NCBI GenBank assembly: GCA_017391185.1
Contig: JAFOZN010000110.1
Span: 1-5,111 of the forward strand
From: Alistipes sp.
Lineage (GTDB): Bacteria > Bacteroidota > Bacteroidia > Bacteroidales > Rikenellaceae
Direction: 5' to 3'
DNA length: 5,111 nt
Positions 1 through 5,111 of the stretch are shown here, piece by piece. The position numbers and the translations under genes were made by a program. Numbering within the stretch: position 1 is the stretch's first letter; each line of letters starts with the position of its first letter. The notes below the pieces were generated by a model. It saw nothing but the letters and a program-made list of their open reading frames with translations. It ran no database searches and was not told where the DNA came from.

Positions 1-51
1 GCATAATAATATATAATGTAACAGGCTCGTTATATAAGAAAATGTAAACAG

Positions 52-843
52 ATGATGAAGAAAGTATTGATAATCGAGGATGAGACGGCTGCTGCCGTAA
101 ATCTGCAAGCTATTCTGCGTAAAGTCCTTCCCCAACACGAGGTAATCACCATCTTGGAGAGTGTTGAGGAGGCGGTGGAGTTCTTCGAGGATGAGAGCCA
201 ACCCTCGCCCGATCTGGTATTTTTGGATATCCATCTGGCCGATGGCGAGTCGTTTCGTATCTTCGACAAGGTGGAGATTACATCCCCCATCATATTTACT
301 ACGGCCTATGATGAGTACGCCCTGCGTGCCTTCAAGGTCAATAGCATAGATTATATCCTCAAACCCATCAAGGAGGATGACCTGAAACGTGCCATCGAGA
401 AGCTCTCGCTACTCAGCGGCACGGAGCGAAGCGAGTATAGTTCGCGCGTGAAGGAGATGGCCGAGGTACAGCGTGAGGAGCGTGGGGAGAATCAGCATGT
501 ATTTTTGGTGCATTATAAGGATAAGATCATCCCTCTCTCGATTGAGGATGTCGCATATTTCTATACCAGCAACGAAAAGGTTACTGCTACCACCCATAGC
601 GGCGAGAAGTATCAGGTAGATCGTACGTTGGAGCTCTTGCAAGGCTCATTGCCCGTAAATAATTTCTTCCGTGCCAATCGTCAATTTATCGTCTCTCGCG
701 AGGCGGTCAAGGATATTGTGGTGTGGTTTGGTAGTCGTTTGGCTTTGAATCTCAAGGTCGAGACTCCCGAAAAAATTATCATCTCCAAGGCGCGTGCTCC
801 AGAGTTTAAGCAGTGGCTTATGTCATTTCACCCCTCGAAATAG
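52..843 (+). CDS. LytTR-family two-component response regulator
   Basis: A 263-residue cytoplasmic DNA-binding response regulator of the LytR/AlgR/AgrA type. The N-terminal receiver domain (about residues 3-121) shows the acidic pocket E9-D10-E11, phosphoacceptor D59 in VFLDIHL, the switch threonine in FTTAYDEYA (T83/T84) and the invariant lysine in DYILKPI (K104). A charged linker (about 122-147) leads to a LytTR domain (about 149-257) with the typical HVFLVHYKDK start, an EDVAYFYTSNEKV segment and FFRANRQFIVS. Length and domain order are normal for the family. Two ATGs are adjacent (52 and 55) and either could be used. The partner is expected to be a LytS/YehU-type membrane histidine kinase, commonly encoded just upstream in Bacteroidota, but the window begins too late to see it. 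No terminator follows the stop codon. Its last codons overlap a 21-bp-periodic repeat that may be its own binding site. The family call is secure; the signal sensed is unknown. Confidence 0.96.
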   Translation: MMKKVLIIEDETAAAVNLQAILRKVLPQHEVITILESVEEAVEFFEDESQPSPDLVFLDIHLADGESFRIFDKVEITSPIIFTTAYDEYALRAFKVNSIDYILKPIKEDDLKRAIEKLSLLSGTERSEYSSRVKEMAEVQREERGENQHVFLVHYKDKIIPLSIEDVAYFYTSNEKVTATTHSGEKYQVDRTLELLQGSLPVNNFFRANRQFIVSREAVKDIVVWFGSRLALNLKVETPEKIIISKARAPEFKQWLMSFHPSK

Positions 844-876
844 TCGTTTCACCCCCTTGCTTGGTCTTTTTACCTT
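822..876 (+). promoter_or_regulatory. Three 13-bp direct repeats, 21-bp period (candidate LytTR operator)
   Basis: Copies are GTCATTTCACCCC at 822-834, GTCGTTTCACCCC at 843-855 and a weaker GTCTTTTTACCTT at 864-876. Copies 1 and 2 match at 12 of 13 positions; copy 3 matches either at 9 of 13. The start-to-start distance is 21 bp each time, two helical turns, so all copies face the same side of the DNA. LytTR domains are known to bind direct repeats at about this spacing; the E. coli YpdB box, two GGCATTTCAT units separated by 11 bp, resembles copy 1 in both sequence and period. Copy 1 lies inside the last codons of the LytTR regulator gene, and copy 3 ends 8 bp before the -33-like element of the next gene. 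A role as an activator site for the downstream gene is inferred. Confidence 0.65.
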
Positions 877-884
877 GACGGTGA

Positions 885-914
885 ATTGAATTAGGAGATT
901 TGTTATTAAATTTG
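885..914 (+). promoter_or_regulatory. Bacteroidota-type promoter of the Spy-like gene
   Basis: The -7 element TAAATTTG (907-914) fits TAnnTTTG exactly. Upstream, ATTG (885-888) is a three-of-four match to the -33 TTTG with an 18-bp gap, against the usual 19. Transcription would begin about 920-925, leaving an A/T-rich leader of about 20 nt before the ATG at 944. The imperfect -33 box next to the phased repeats fits a promoter that depends on an activator. Confidence 0.6.
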
Positions 915-943
915 TATCAGTTAAAATTTTTAGAAAAGTTAGT

Positions 944-1531
944 ATGAAAAAGGTAAAATTGCTTATCGTTGCGCTCGCACTCATGATTGGTGTAGGTGCT
1001 ATGGCTCAAGAGCCACAAGGTCAGGGTCGTCCTCAGCGTCAGCGTATGACTCCTGAGCAGATTGCTAAGTCTCAGACAGATCGTTTGGTTAAGAGCCTTG
1101 AGCTTTCTGAGGAGCAGCAGAAGAAGTTGTATGACTATAACTTGGCTAATATTAAGAAGCAGCAGGCTGAGCGCGAGAAGATGATGGGCAACCGTGAGGA
1201 TATGCAGAAGAGAATGGAGGAGTTCCGTAACATGACCGATGAGCAGCGTCAGGAGTTCTTTGCTAAGCAGCGTAAGGAGCAGGAGGCAAATAAGGCAGCT
1301 CAGACTAAGGCTATGAAGGAGATCCTCACAGAGGCTCAGTTTAAGAAGTGGGAGAAGCAGCAGAAGCAGATGGAGGCTCGTATGCGTGAGCGTATGCAGG
1401 GCGGCTTCGGCGGCGGCTTCGGTGGTCCTGGCGGTGGTCAGGGTGGCTTCGGTGGCGGTCAAGGCGGCTTCGGTGGCGGTCAAGGCGGTGGCTTTGGCGG
1501 TGATCAGGGCGGCTTCGGCGGAGGCTTCTAA
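944..1531 (+). CDS. Secreted Spy/CpxP-like (DUF4890-type) protein with glycine-rich repeat tail
   Basis: A 195-residue exported protein. Residues 1-21 form a clear Sec signal peptide (KKVK, hydrophobic core, AMA|Q cleavage), so the mature protein starts near Q22 in the periplasm. Residues 30-152 are highly charged, predicted helical, rich in Q/K/E/R/M and free of cysteine. They carry four motifs of the (L/M)(T/S)xxQ type: MTPEQ (35-39), LSEEQ (54-58), MTDEQ (97-101) and LTEAQ (128-132). This pattern recalls the Spy/CpxP envelope-stress chaperone family and the Bacteroidota DUF4890 proteins. Residues 153-195 are a glycine-rich tail of six short repeats ending in phenylalanine, not part of classical Spy. 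The gene follows the LytTR regulator and has its own promoter beside the repeats at 822-876, so control by that regulator is likely. Use of GGT, CGT and AAG codons suggests good expression. Export is confident; a chaperone or stress role is inferred from motifs only. Confidence 0.87.
   Translation: MKKVKLLIVALALMIGVGAMAQEPQGQGRPQRQRMTPEQIAKSQTDRLVKSLELSEEQQKKLYDYNLANIKKQQAEREKMMGNREDMQKRMEEFRNMTDEQRQEFFAKQRKEQEANKAAQTKAMKEILTEAQFKKWEKQQKQMEARMRERMQGGFGGGFGGPGGGQGGFGGGQGGFGGGQGGGFGGDQGGFGGGF
1400..1528 (+). repeat. In-frame glycine-rich heptad repeats
   Basis: Residues 153-195 of the Spy-like protein split into six units: GGFGGGF, GGPGGGQ, GGFGGGQ, GGFGGGQ, GGGFGGDQ, GGFGGGF. At the DNA level two adjacent 21-bp copies (1445-1465 and 1466-1486) are identical; the others are diverged at synonymous sites or by one codon. 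The fifth unit has eight residues. The identical neighbours suggest recent duplication by slippage, so copy number may vary between strains. Confidence 0.88.
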
Positions 1532-1543
1532 TCTAAAATATTA

Positions 1544-1608
1544 TAACTCGCCCGATGTGACCTTAAGTCGGGAGTGAGTTAAAGAGTTCCATTGGGGCAG
1601 TAATGGAA
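1544..1608 (+). other. Two hairpins in the 3' UTR of the Spy-like gene
   Basis: Hairpin A: AACTC (1545-1549) pairs with GAGTT (1576-1580) and CCCGA (1551-1555) with TCGGG (1568-1572), with a small internal loop (G1550 opposite AGT) and a 12-nt apical loop; T1544-A1581 extends it. Hairpin B: TTCCATT (1587-1593) pairs perfectly with AATGGAA (1602-1608) around an 8-nt loop GGGGCAGT. Neither has a following T-run, so they are not terminators. Together with the terminator they make a compact structured RNA end. The function is unknown. Confidence 0.55.
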
Positions 1609-1626
1609 ATTAGGTTGTTTTTCAGT

Positions 1627-1663
1627 AGGGTGTCGGTCTTAGACTGACACTCTCGTTTTTTTT
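1627..1663 (+). terminator. Rho-independent terminator after the Spy-like gene
   Basis: A 12-bp stem (1627-1638 with 1642-1653, two G-U pairs) closes a TTA loop and is followed by CG and eight consecutive T residues (1656-1663). This is a strong canonical intrinsic terminator for + strand transcription, located 95 nt after the stop codon of the Spy-like gene. Confidence 0.92.
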
Positions 1664-1690
1664 GTGCTGAGGATTAAGGCTAAAGAGGAT

Positions 1691-1721
1691 TTTGAATTCA
1701 CCACAAGTATTATTATATTTG
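1691..1721 (+). promoter_or_regulatory. Bacteroidota sigma-70-type promoter of the lipoprotein gene
   Basis: TTTG (1691-1694), a 19-bp spacer, then TATATTTG (1714-1721): a full match to the Bacteroidota -33 TTTG / -7 TAnnTTTG consensus with ideal spacing. Transcription should begin about 1728, about 20 nt before the ATG at 1749. Its position rules out the in-frame TTG at 1692 as a start codon, since that codon is part of the -33 box. Confidence 0.85.
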
Positions 1722-1748
1722 TATATAACTATTAACCTAAATCTAAAG

Positions 1749-2993
1749 ATGATGAAAAAATTCTCTTCCATCACTCTGGCCCTGTTGGCTTTTGTCATGC
1801 TGGGTGCGTGCTCCCCTAAGGCTCAAGGAACAACCGACTTGGAGACCCCACACCGCTACACCAACCCTACGGGCAAGGAGTTCCCCATCATGGGATGGTA
1901 TTCGCTTTTGGGCGAACAGGTAACCACCGAGCGATACCGAGAGATGGCTCAGGCGGGATTCAATATCTCCTTCTCACACTTTAAATCAGCCGAGGAGGTT
2001 GCCCAAGGTTTGGAGGCATCTGCGGGTACTGGCGTAAAGATACTTATCACCTGCGCTGAGTTGGAGTCTGATACCGAGAATACCGTTAAACGCTTCCGTG
2101 ACCACCCTCAGAATGTAGGATATTTCCTGCGTGATGAACCTACTTGTGAGGGCTTTCCTTCGCTGAGGGAGTTTGCCGAGCGCATACGCCTTGCCGATGA
2201 TAGCAAGATGCTATATCTCAACCTGCTACCCAACATTGTTAAGCCTATCGACCTCAAGGCTCAATCCTATGCCGATTACGTAGCGCGCTTTATCGAGGAG
2301 ATAAAGTTGGGTATGGTCTCATTTGATCACTACCCCGTACTTGGAGGTGGTCTGAGAGCGGAGTTCTACGCCAATCTGGAGGACGTTGCCTCTGAGTCAC
2401 GCAAGGCGGGCGTGCCATTTTGGGCTTTTGCGCTCTCAACGGCACACGATCCCTATCCAATCCCTACACGCTCCTCGCTCCGACTGCAGATCTTCTCTAA
2501 CCTTGCCTACGGCGCACAAGGAATACAATACTTCACCTATACCAACCCCGGTACTGAGGTGTGGAATTTTCACAACGCACCTATCGATGCCAAGAGTCAG
2601 CGCACCGAGGTGTGGGATATGGTTGCCGAACTTAATTGGCAGGTGCAGAGCATGGCCGATGTGTTCTTGGGTGCAGAACTTATAGCACTATACCATACGG
2701 GCGAGCAGATTCCTGTGGGGACAAAGGCGCTTGCGGAGGGTAATCTGCCTAAGGAGATTAAGAATGTGGAATCCAAGGGCGAGGGTGTAATCGTATCTGA
2801 ACTTCGCAATGGGACCAAGCACTATCTCATGATCGTCAACCGCGACCTATACAATACTCAGCGAGTTATTGTGGAGTGTGCACCAGAGGTTAGGCGTGTA
2901 ATGCCCGATGGAGAGCGTATCTTAGCCTCATGTTACTCTCCTTCGCGTCTTATCGAGGCTGGAGATATGTTGCTCTTTGAGTGGGAAGAGTAG
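1749..2993 (+). CDS. Lipoprotein, putative clan GH-A-like (GH42-like) glycoside hydrolase
   Basis: A 414-residue lipoprotein. Residues 1-20 are a lipoprotein signal peptide with lipobox LGAC (acylated C21). No strongly acidic stretch follows the cysteine, so a surface-export signal is not obvious and periplasmic anchoring is possible. The body (about 45-325) reads as a TIM barrel: FPIMGWYSLL at strand 1, GFNISFSHF (71-78), VKILITC (96-102), GYFLRDEP (124-131), LYLNLLP (155-161), MVSFDHYPV (189-197), PFWAFALS (223-230) and AYGAQGIQYFTY (253-264). E130 in the DEP motif sits where clan GH-A enzymes carry the acid/base after strand 4. I cannot identify a convincing nucleophile after strand 7, although E270 is nearby. 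The C-terminal 70 residues look like a small beta domain (GTKHYLMIVNRD, DGERI, GDMLLFEW). The start at 1749 is chosen because the upstream in-frame TTG overlaps the promoter and only this start gives a normal signal peptide. It is flanked by its own promoter and terminator, with no SusC/SusD partner in view. Substrate unknown. Confidence 0.85.
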   Translation: MMKKFSSITLALLAFVMLGACSPKAQGTTDLETPHRYTNPTGKEFPIMGWYSLLGEQVTTERYREMAQAGFNISFSHFKSAEEVAQGLEASAGTGVKILITCAELESDTENTVKRFRDHPQNVGYFLRDEPTCEGFPSLREFAERIRLADDSKMLYLNLLPNIVKPIDLKAQSYADYVARFIEEIKLGMVSFDHYPVLGGGLRAEFYANLEDVASESRKAGVPFWAFALSTAHDPYPIPTRSSLRLQIFSNLAYGAQGIQYFTYTNPGTEVWNFHNAPIDAKSQRTEVWDMVAELNWQVQSMADVFLGAELIALYHTGEQIPVGTKALAEGNLPKEIKNVESKGEGVIVSELRNGTKHYLMIVNRDLYNTQRVIVECAPEVRRVMPDGERILASCYSPSRLIEAGDMLLFEWEE

Positions 2994-2997
2994 AAAT

Positions 2998-3030
2998 ATA
3001 AGCTAACCCGCAAAGGTTAGCTTATGTTTT
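2998..3030 (+). terminator. Intrinsic terminator after the lipoprotein gene
   Basis: An 11-bp perfect stem (ATAAGCTAACC at 2998-3008 with GGTTAGCTTAT at 3015-3025) encloses a CGCAAA loop and is followed by GTTTT and then AATTTT. It starts 5 nt after the stop codon at 2993. The T-run is interrupted, so efficiency may be moderate, but the position and stem are convincing. Confidence 0.87.
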
Positions 3031-3076
3031 AATTTTGAATTCCTTGCCCCAAACTCCCTAAAGTCCTGAGTTATTG

Positions 3077-3109
3077 GTTAAATTTTCGTTAAGAGTATGT
3101 AACTCTGTT
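3077..3109 (+). promoter_or_regulatory. Possible 11-bp-phased repeats upstream of the phosphate transporter
   Basis: GTTAA occurs at 3077-3081 and 3088-3092, and a related GTAAC at 3099-3103, each 11 bp apart. They end about 28 bp before the -7 element. An 11-bp period is typical of PhoB/PhoP boxes (E. coli CTGTCAT repeats, B. subtilis TTAACA repeats), and on the opposite strand the units read TTAACC, TTAACG and GTTAC. The units are short in A/T-rich DNA, so this could be chance. Confidence 0.25.
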
Positions 3110-3130
3110 CCGTATATAGATTATTACCAT

Positions 3131-3138
3131 TATCTTTG
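3131..3138 (+). promoter_or_regulatory. -7 promoter element of the phosphate transporter gene
   Basis: TATCTTTG fits TAnnTTTG exactly. At the expected -33 position (about 3108) only TTCC is present, so the -33 box is poor and an activator may be required. The predicted transcript would begin about 3145 and have a leader of about 60 nt before the ATG at 3206. Confidence 0.5.
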
Positions 3139-3159
3139 GGATCGAAAATCGCCCGCAAA

Positions 3160-3186
3160 GAGTCATTTTCTGAGAGAAAAAGTCTT
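3160..3186 (+). other. Imperfect hairpin in the transporter mRNA leader
   Basis: TTTTCT (3166-3171) pairs with AGAAAA (3175-3180) around a GAG loop. The stem can extend outwards over 3160-3164 with 3182-3186, with A-A and T-T mismatches and a terminal G-U pair. It ends 19 nt before the start codon. It is weak and A/U-rich, has no following T-run, and any role in translation control is speculative. Confidence 0.3.
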
Positions 3187-3205
3187 GGGCGCAAACAACA
3201 ATTTT

Positions 3206-5111
3206 ATGAGTGAATTATACACTGTAGTCTTAGCAGTACTTGCCATTTTGGCAATTTCGGGTCTCTATGTGGGAGTGACAAACGATGCCGTAAACTTCTT
3301 GAATGCGGCCATCGGTAGTAAGGTTGCCAAGATGAAGACCATCCTTTTGGTGGCTTCTGTAGGTATCATTTTGGGTGTGTTGACCTCGAGTGGTATGATG
3401 GAGGTTGCGCGTAGCGGTATGTTCAACCCTGCACTCTTTAGTTTCCATGAAATCATGATGCTCTATGTGAGCGTTATGTTTGCCAACGTAATCCTGCTCG
3501 ACATCTACAACTCGTTGGGATTGCCAACTTCTACTACTGTTGCGTTGGTTTTCAGTTTGTTGGGTGCAGCGATAGCTGTTTCGCTTTACAAAATTGCGGG
3601 TGATCCGACACTTTCGTTGGCCAGCTTGGGCGGTTTTATCAACACTACACGCGCCATGGGAGTGATCTCTGCGATCTTGCTCTCGGTAGTCATCGCATTT
3701 GTTTTCGGTACGTTTGTGATGTGGTTCTCACGATTGCTCTTCTCGTTCCGTTACTTTGCTATGTTCCGTAAGATGGGTGCCATTTGGTGCGGTTTGTCAT
3801 TTACGGCTATTGCATATTTTGCGATTTTCAAGGCTCTGAAGGGCATCTTGTCGGGCACAGCTTTCTATACTTGGATCAGCGACAATCTCTTGTTGGCGGT
3901 GATTCTTTGCTGGATTACATGCTCGGTGTTGTTGGCCTTTATGCAGCTCTTCAAGATCAATATCTTGCGTATAAATATCCTTTCTGGTACATTCGCATTG
4001 GCGTTGGCGTTTGCAGGTAACGACTTGGTGAACTTCATCGGTGTGCCTATCGCGGGACTCGATGCATATAATATCGCCAAGGAGGCTGGCACTATCGATA
4101 TTACGATGGAGGGCTTGAACAATAACCTCCCTGCGCAGTTTATCTGGATGCTTTTGTCGGGTGTTATCATGGTTATGACTCTTTGGACCTCTACCAAGTC
4201 TATGAACGTCTCGCAGACCGAGATCTCGTTGGCTGGTCAGGGCGATGATATGATTGCTGGAGAGCAGGATTCTAACGTATTCTCACGCTCTATCGTGCGT
4301 GCTTCGCTTGCTGTGTCGGGCTTCTTCGATAAGGTAATCCCTGTCAAGGCTCAGCAGTTTGTCGAGAAGCGATTCACATATGAGGACGTAGAGAAGAATG
4401 GCGCACCATACGATAAGATTCGTGCCGTAGTGAACCTCACCACAGCAGCGTTGCTCATCTCGGTGGGTACCTCTTTGAAGTTGCCACTCTCTACTACCTA
4501 CGTTTGCTTCATGGTAGCTATGGGTTCTTCTTTGGCCGATAAGGCTTGGGGCCGTGAGTCTGCCGTACACCGTATCTCAGGCGTTATGACCGTGGTGATG
4601 GGTTGGTTTGTGACTGGTATCGGCGCGTTTATCATTGCTATTGCGGTGGGCTTGTTGCTCATCTGGGGTGGTACTCCTGCCTTCATCGTGGTGACTATCG
4701 CGTGTGCATATATGCTTATCAAGAGCAACTTCAAGAGCTCTAAGAAGAAGGAGTCTATGCCAGAGTCTGCTACTGAGAATTCAGCCGTAGATAATGTGAT
4801 GGATGAGACTTGCCGTATGATGAAGCTCACTACTCAGATCTATGACCGTACTTTGGTGGCGGTATTCAAGGAGGATCGTAAGGCTTTGAAGGAGTTGGTG
4901 CGTGAGTCAGACGAGATTTACAGCGAGTGCCACAAGATCAAATATAGCTTGATGCCTACTCTGCGTCAGATGAAGGGCTTGGGTATGGAGCTTTCGCTCT
5001 ACTACATTCAGGTGGTGGATTATCTTAACGAGATTGCCAAGGCGTTGGTACATATCACACGTCCAGATTTCGATCATATCGACAACAACCATAAGGGACT
5101 CTCAGAGCAGC
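3206..5111 (+). CDS. PiT-family inorganic phosphate transporter with C-terminal PhoU-like domain (partial, 3' end cut off)
   Basis: An open frame of 635 complete codons from ATG 3206, running off the window without a stop. It matches the PiT (Pit/PHO-4) family of ion-coupled inner-membrane phosphate permeases. The family's inverted duplicated signature is present twice: GVTNDAVNFLNA (23-34) with GLPTSTT (105-111), and AGNDLVNFIG (270-279) with LPLSTT (426-431). About ten or more hydrophobic segments are visible, including 4-24, 45-62, 84-100, 145-175, 225-247, 311-328, 405-425 and 466-505. A hydrophilic loop (about 329-403) separates the two membrane halves. After a lysine-rich stretch near 510-516 comes a soluble helical region (about 530-635 onwards) with periodic acidic and basic residues and VVDYLNEIAKALVHI, resembling PhoU. 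Many Bacteroidota Pit proteins carry such an extension, which probably acts in gating or regulation. E. coli PitA, at about 500 residues, lacks it. The start is supported by the -7 element and an A/T-rich leader; no earlier in-frame start gives a better N-terminus. The cotransported ion (H+ or Na+) cannot be told. Confidence 0.95.
   Translation, partial: MSELYTVVLAVLAILAISGLYVGVTNDAVNFLNAAIGSKVAKMKTILLVASVGIILGVLTSSGMMEVARSGMFNPALFSFHEIMMLYVSVMFANVILLDIYNSLGLPTSTTVALVFSLLGAAIAVSLYKIAGDPTLSLASLGGFINTTRAMGVISAILLSVVIAFVFGTFVMWFSRLLFSFRYFAMFRKMGAIWCGLSFTAIAYFAIFKALKGILSGTAFYTWISDNLLLAVILCWITCSVLLAFMQLFKINILRINILSGTFALALAFAGNDLVNFIGVPIAGLDAYNIAKEAGTIDITMEGLNNNLPAQFIWMLLSGVIMVMTLWTSTKSMNVSQTEISLAGQGDDMIAGEQDSNVFSRSIVRASLAVSGFFDKVIPVKAQQFVEKRFTYEDVEKNGAPYDKIRAVVNLTTAALLISVGTSLKLPLSTTYVCFMVAMGSSLADKAWGRESAVHRISGVMTVVMGWFVTGIGAFIIAIAVGLLLIWGGTPAFIVVTIACAYMLIKSNFKSSKKKESMPESATENSAVDNVMDETCRMMKLTTQIYDRTLVAVFKEDRKALKELVRESDEIYSECHKIKYSLMPTLRQMKGLGMELSLYYIQVVDYLNEIAKALVHITRPDFDHIDNNHKGLSEQ

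Noticed and set aside
3..47. Short open frame ending in TAA at 45-47, possibly the tail of an upstream kinase gene
   Set aside because: Only 14 A/T-rich codons are visible and they show no recognisable family motif; it could equally be intergenic sequence.
848..885. TTCACC (848-853) and GGTGAA (880-885) as a terminator stem after the regulator gene
   Set aside because: The stem is only 6 bp with a 26-nt loop and no T-run after it; the TTCACC is better explained as part of the 21-bp direct repeat.
917..1483. 188-residue minus-strand open frame opposite the Spy-like gene
   Set aside because: Low-complexity L/T/A-rich translation caused by the biased codons of the real gene; no signal, domain or promoter supports it.
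1386..1577. 63-residue + strand frame over the glycine-rich repeats
   Set aside because: Alternate-frame reading of the GGC/GGT repeats (alanine/valine-rich) with no independent support.
1692..1748. N-terminal extension of the lipoprotein from a TTG at 1692
   Set aside because: The TTG lies in the -33 promoter box and upstream of the predicted transcription start; the extension would also spoil a normal lipoprotein signal peptide.
2386..2685. 99-residue + strand frame within the lipoprotein gene
   Set aside because: Out-of-frame shadow with no start signal and no coherent protein features.
3784..4020. 78-residue + strand frame and several minus-strand frames (3230-5092) within the transporter region
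   Set aside because: All are overlapped by the continuous, well-conserved PiT transporter frame from 3206 to the window end.

Overview
This window reads as Bacteroidota, most likely a gut Bacteroidales species (an Alistipes- or Bacteroides-like genome is a guess). The promoters use the Bacteroidota-type -33 TTTG / -7 TAnnTTTG pattern rather than -35/-10 boxes. Start codons follow A/T-rich leaders without a strong Shine-Dalgarno sequence. The protein set is also typical: a LytTR response regulator, a DUF4890/Spy-like secreted protein, a lipoprotein of glycoside-hydrolase type, and a long Pit-type phosphate permease with a C-terminal PhoU-like extension. All four genes are on the + strand.

Layout: (1) 52-843 encodes a LytR/AlgR-type response regulator. 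(2) 822-943 holds three 13-bp direct repeats with an exact 21-bp period, the first inside the end of the regulator gene, followed by a promoter. (3) 944-1531 encodes a secreted, Q/K/E/R-rich protein with Spy/CpxP-like LTxxQ motifs and a 43-residue glycine-rich repeat tail. (4) 1532-1664 holds three successive hairpins, the last a strong intrinsic terminator. (5) A textbook promoter (1691-1721) drives 1749-2993, a lipoprotein with a probable TIM-barrel glycosidase fold, closed by a perfect-stem terminator (2998-3030). (6) A 212-bp intergenic region with a -7 element and some repeat structure leads into 3206-5111, a PiT-family phosphate transporter that runs off the window end.

How the genes may work together: the best functional link is between the first two. 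The 21-bp repeat spacing is what a LytTR-domain dimer would be expected to bind, and it lies just upstream of the promoter of the Spy-like gene, so the regulator probably controls that gene and possibly itself. The lipoprotein gene has its own promoter and terminator and looks like a single-gene unit. The phosphate transporter also appears separately transcribed.

No mobile element, CRISPR array, tRNA or rRNA was seen. The content is mostly ordinary chromosomal housekeeping and envelope genes. The observations most worth following up are the phased LytTR-type repeats, the glycine-rich tail, the structured 3' UTR and the uncharacterised glycosidase-like lipoprotein.
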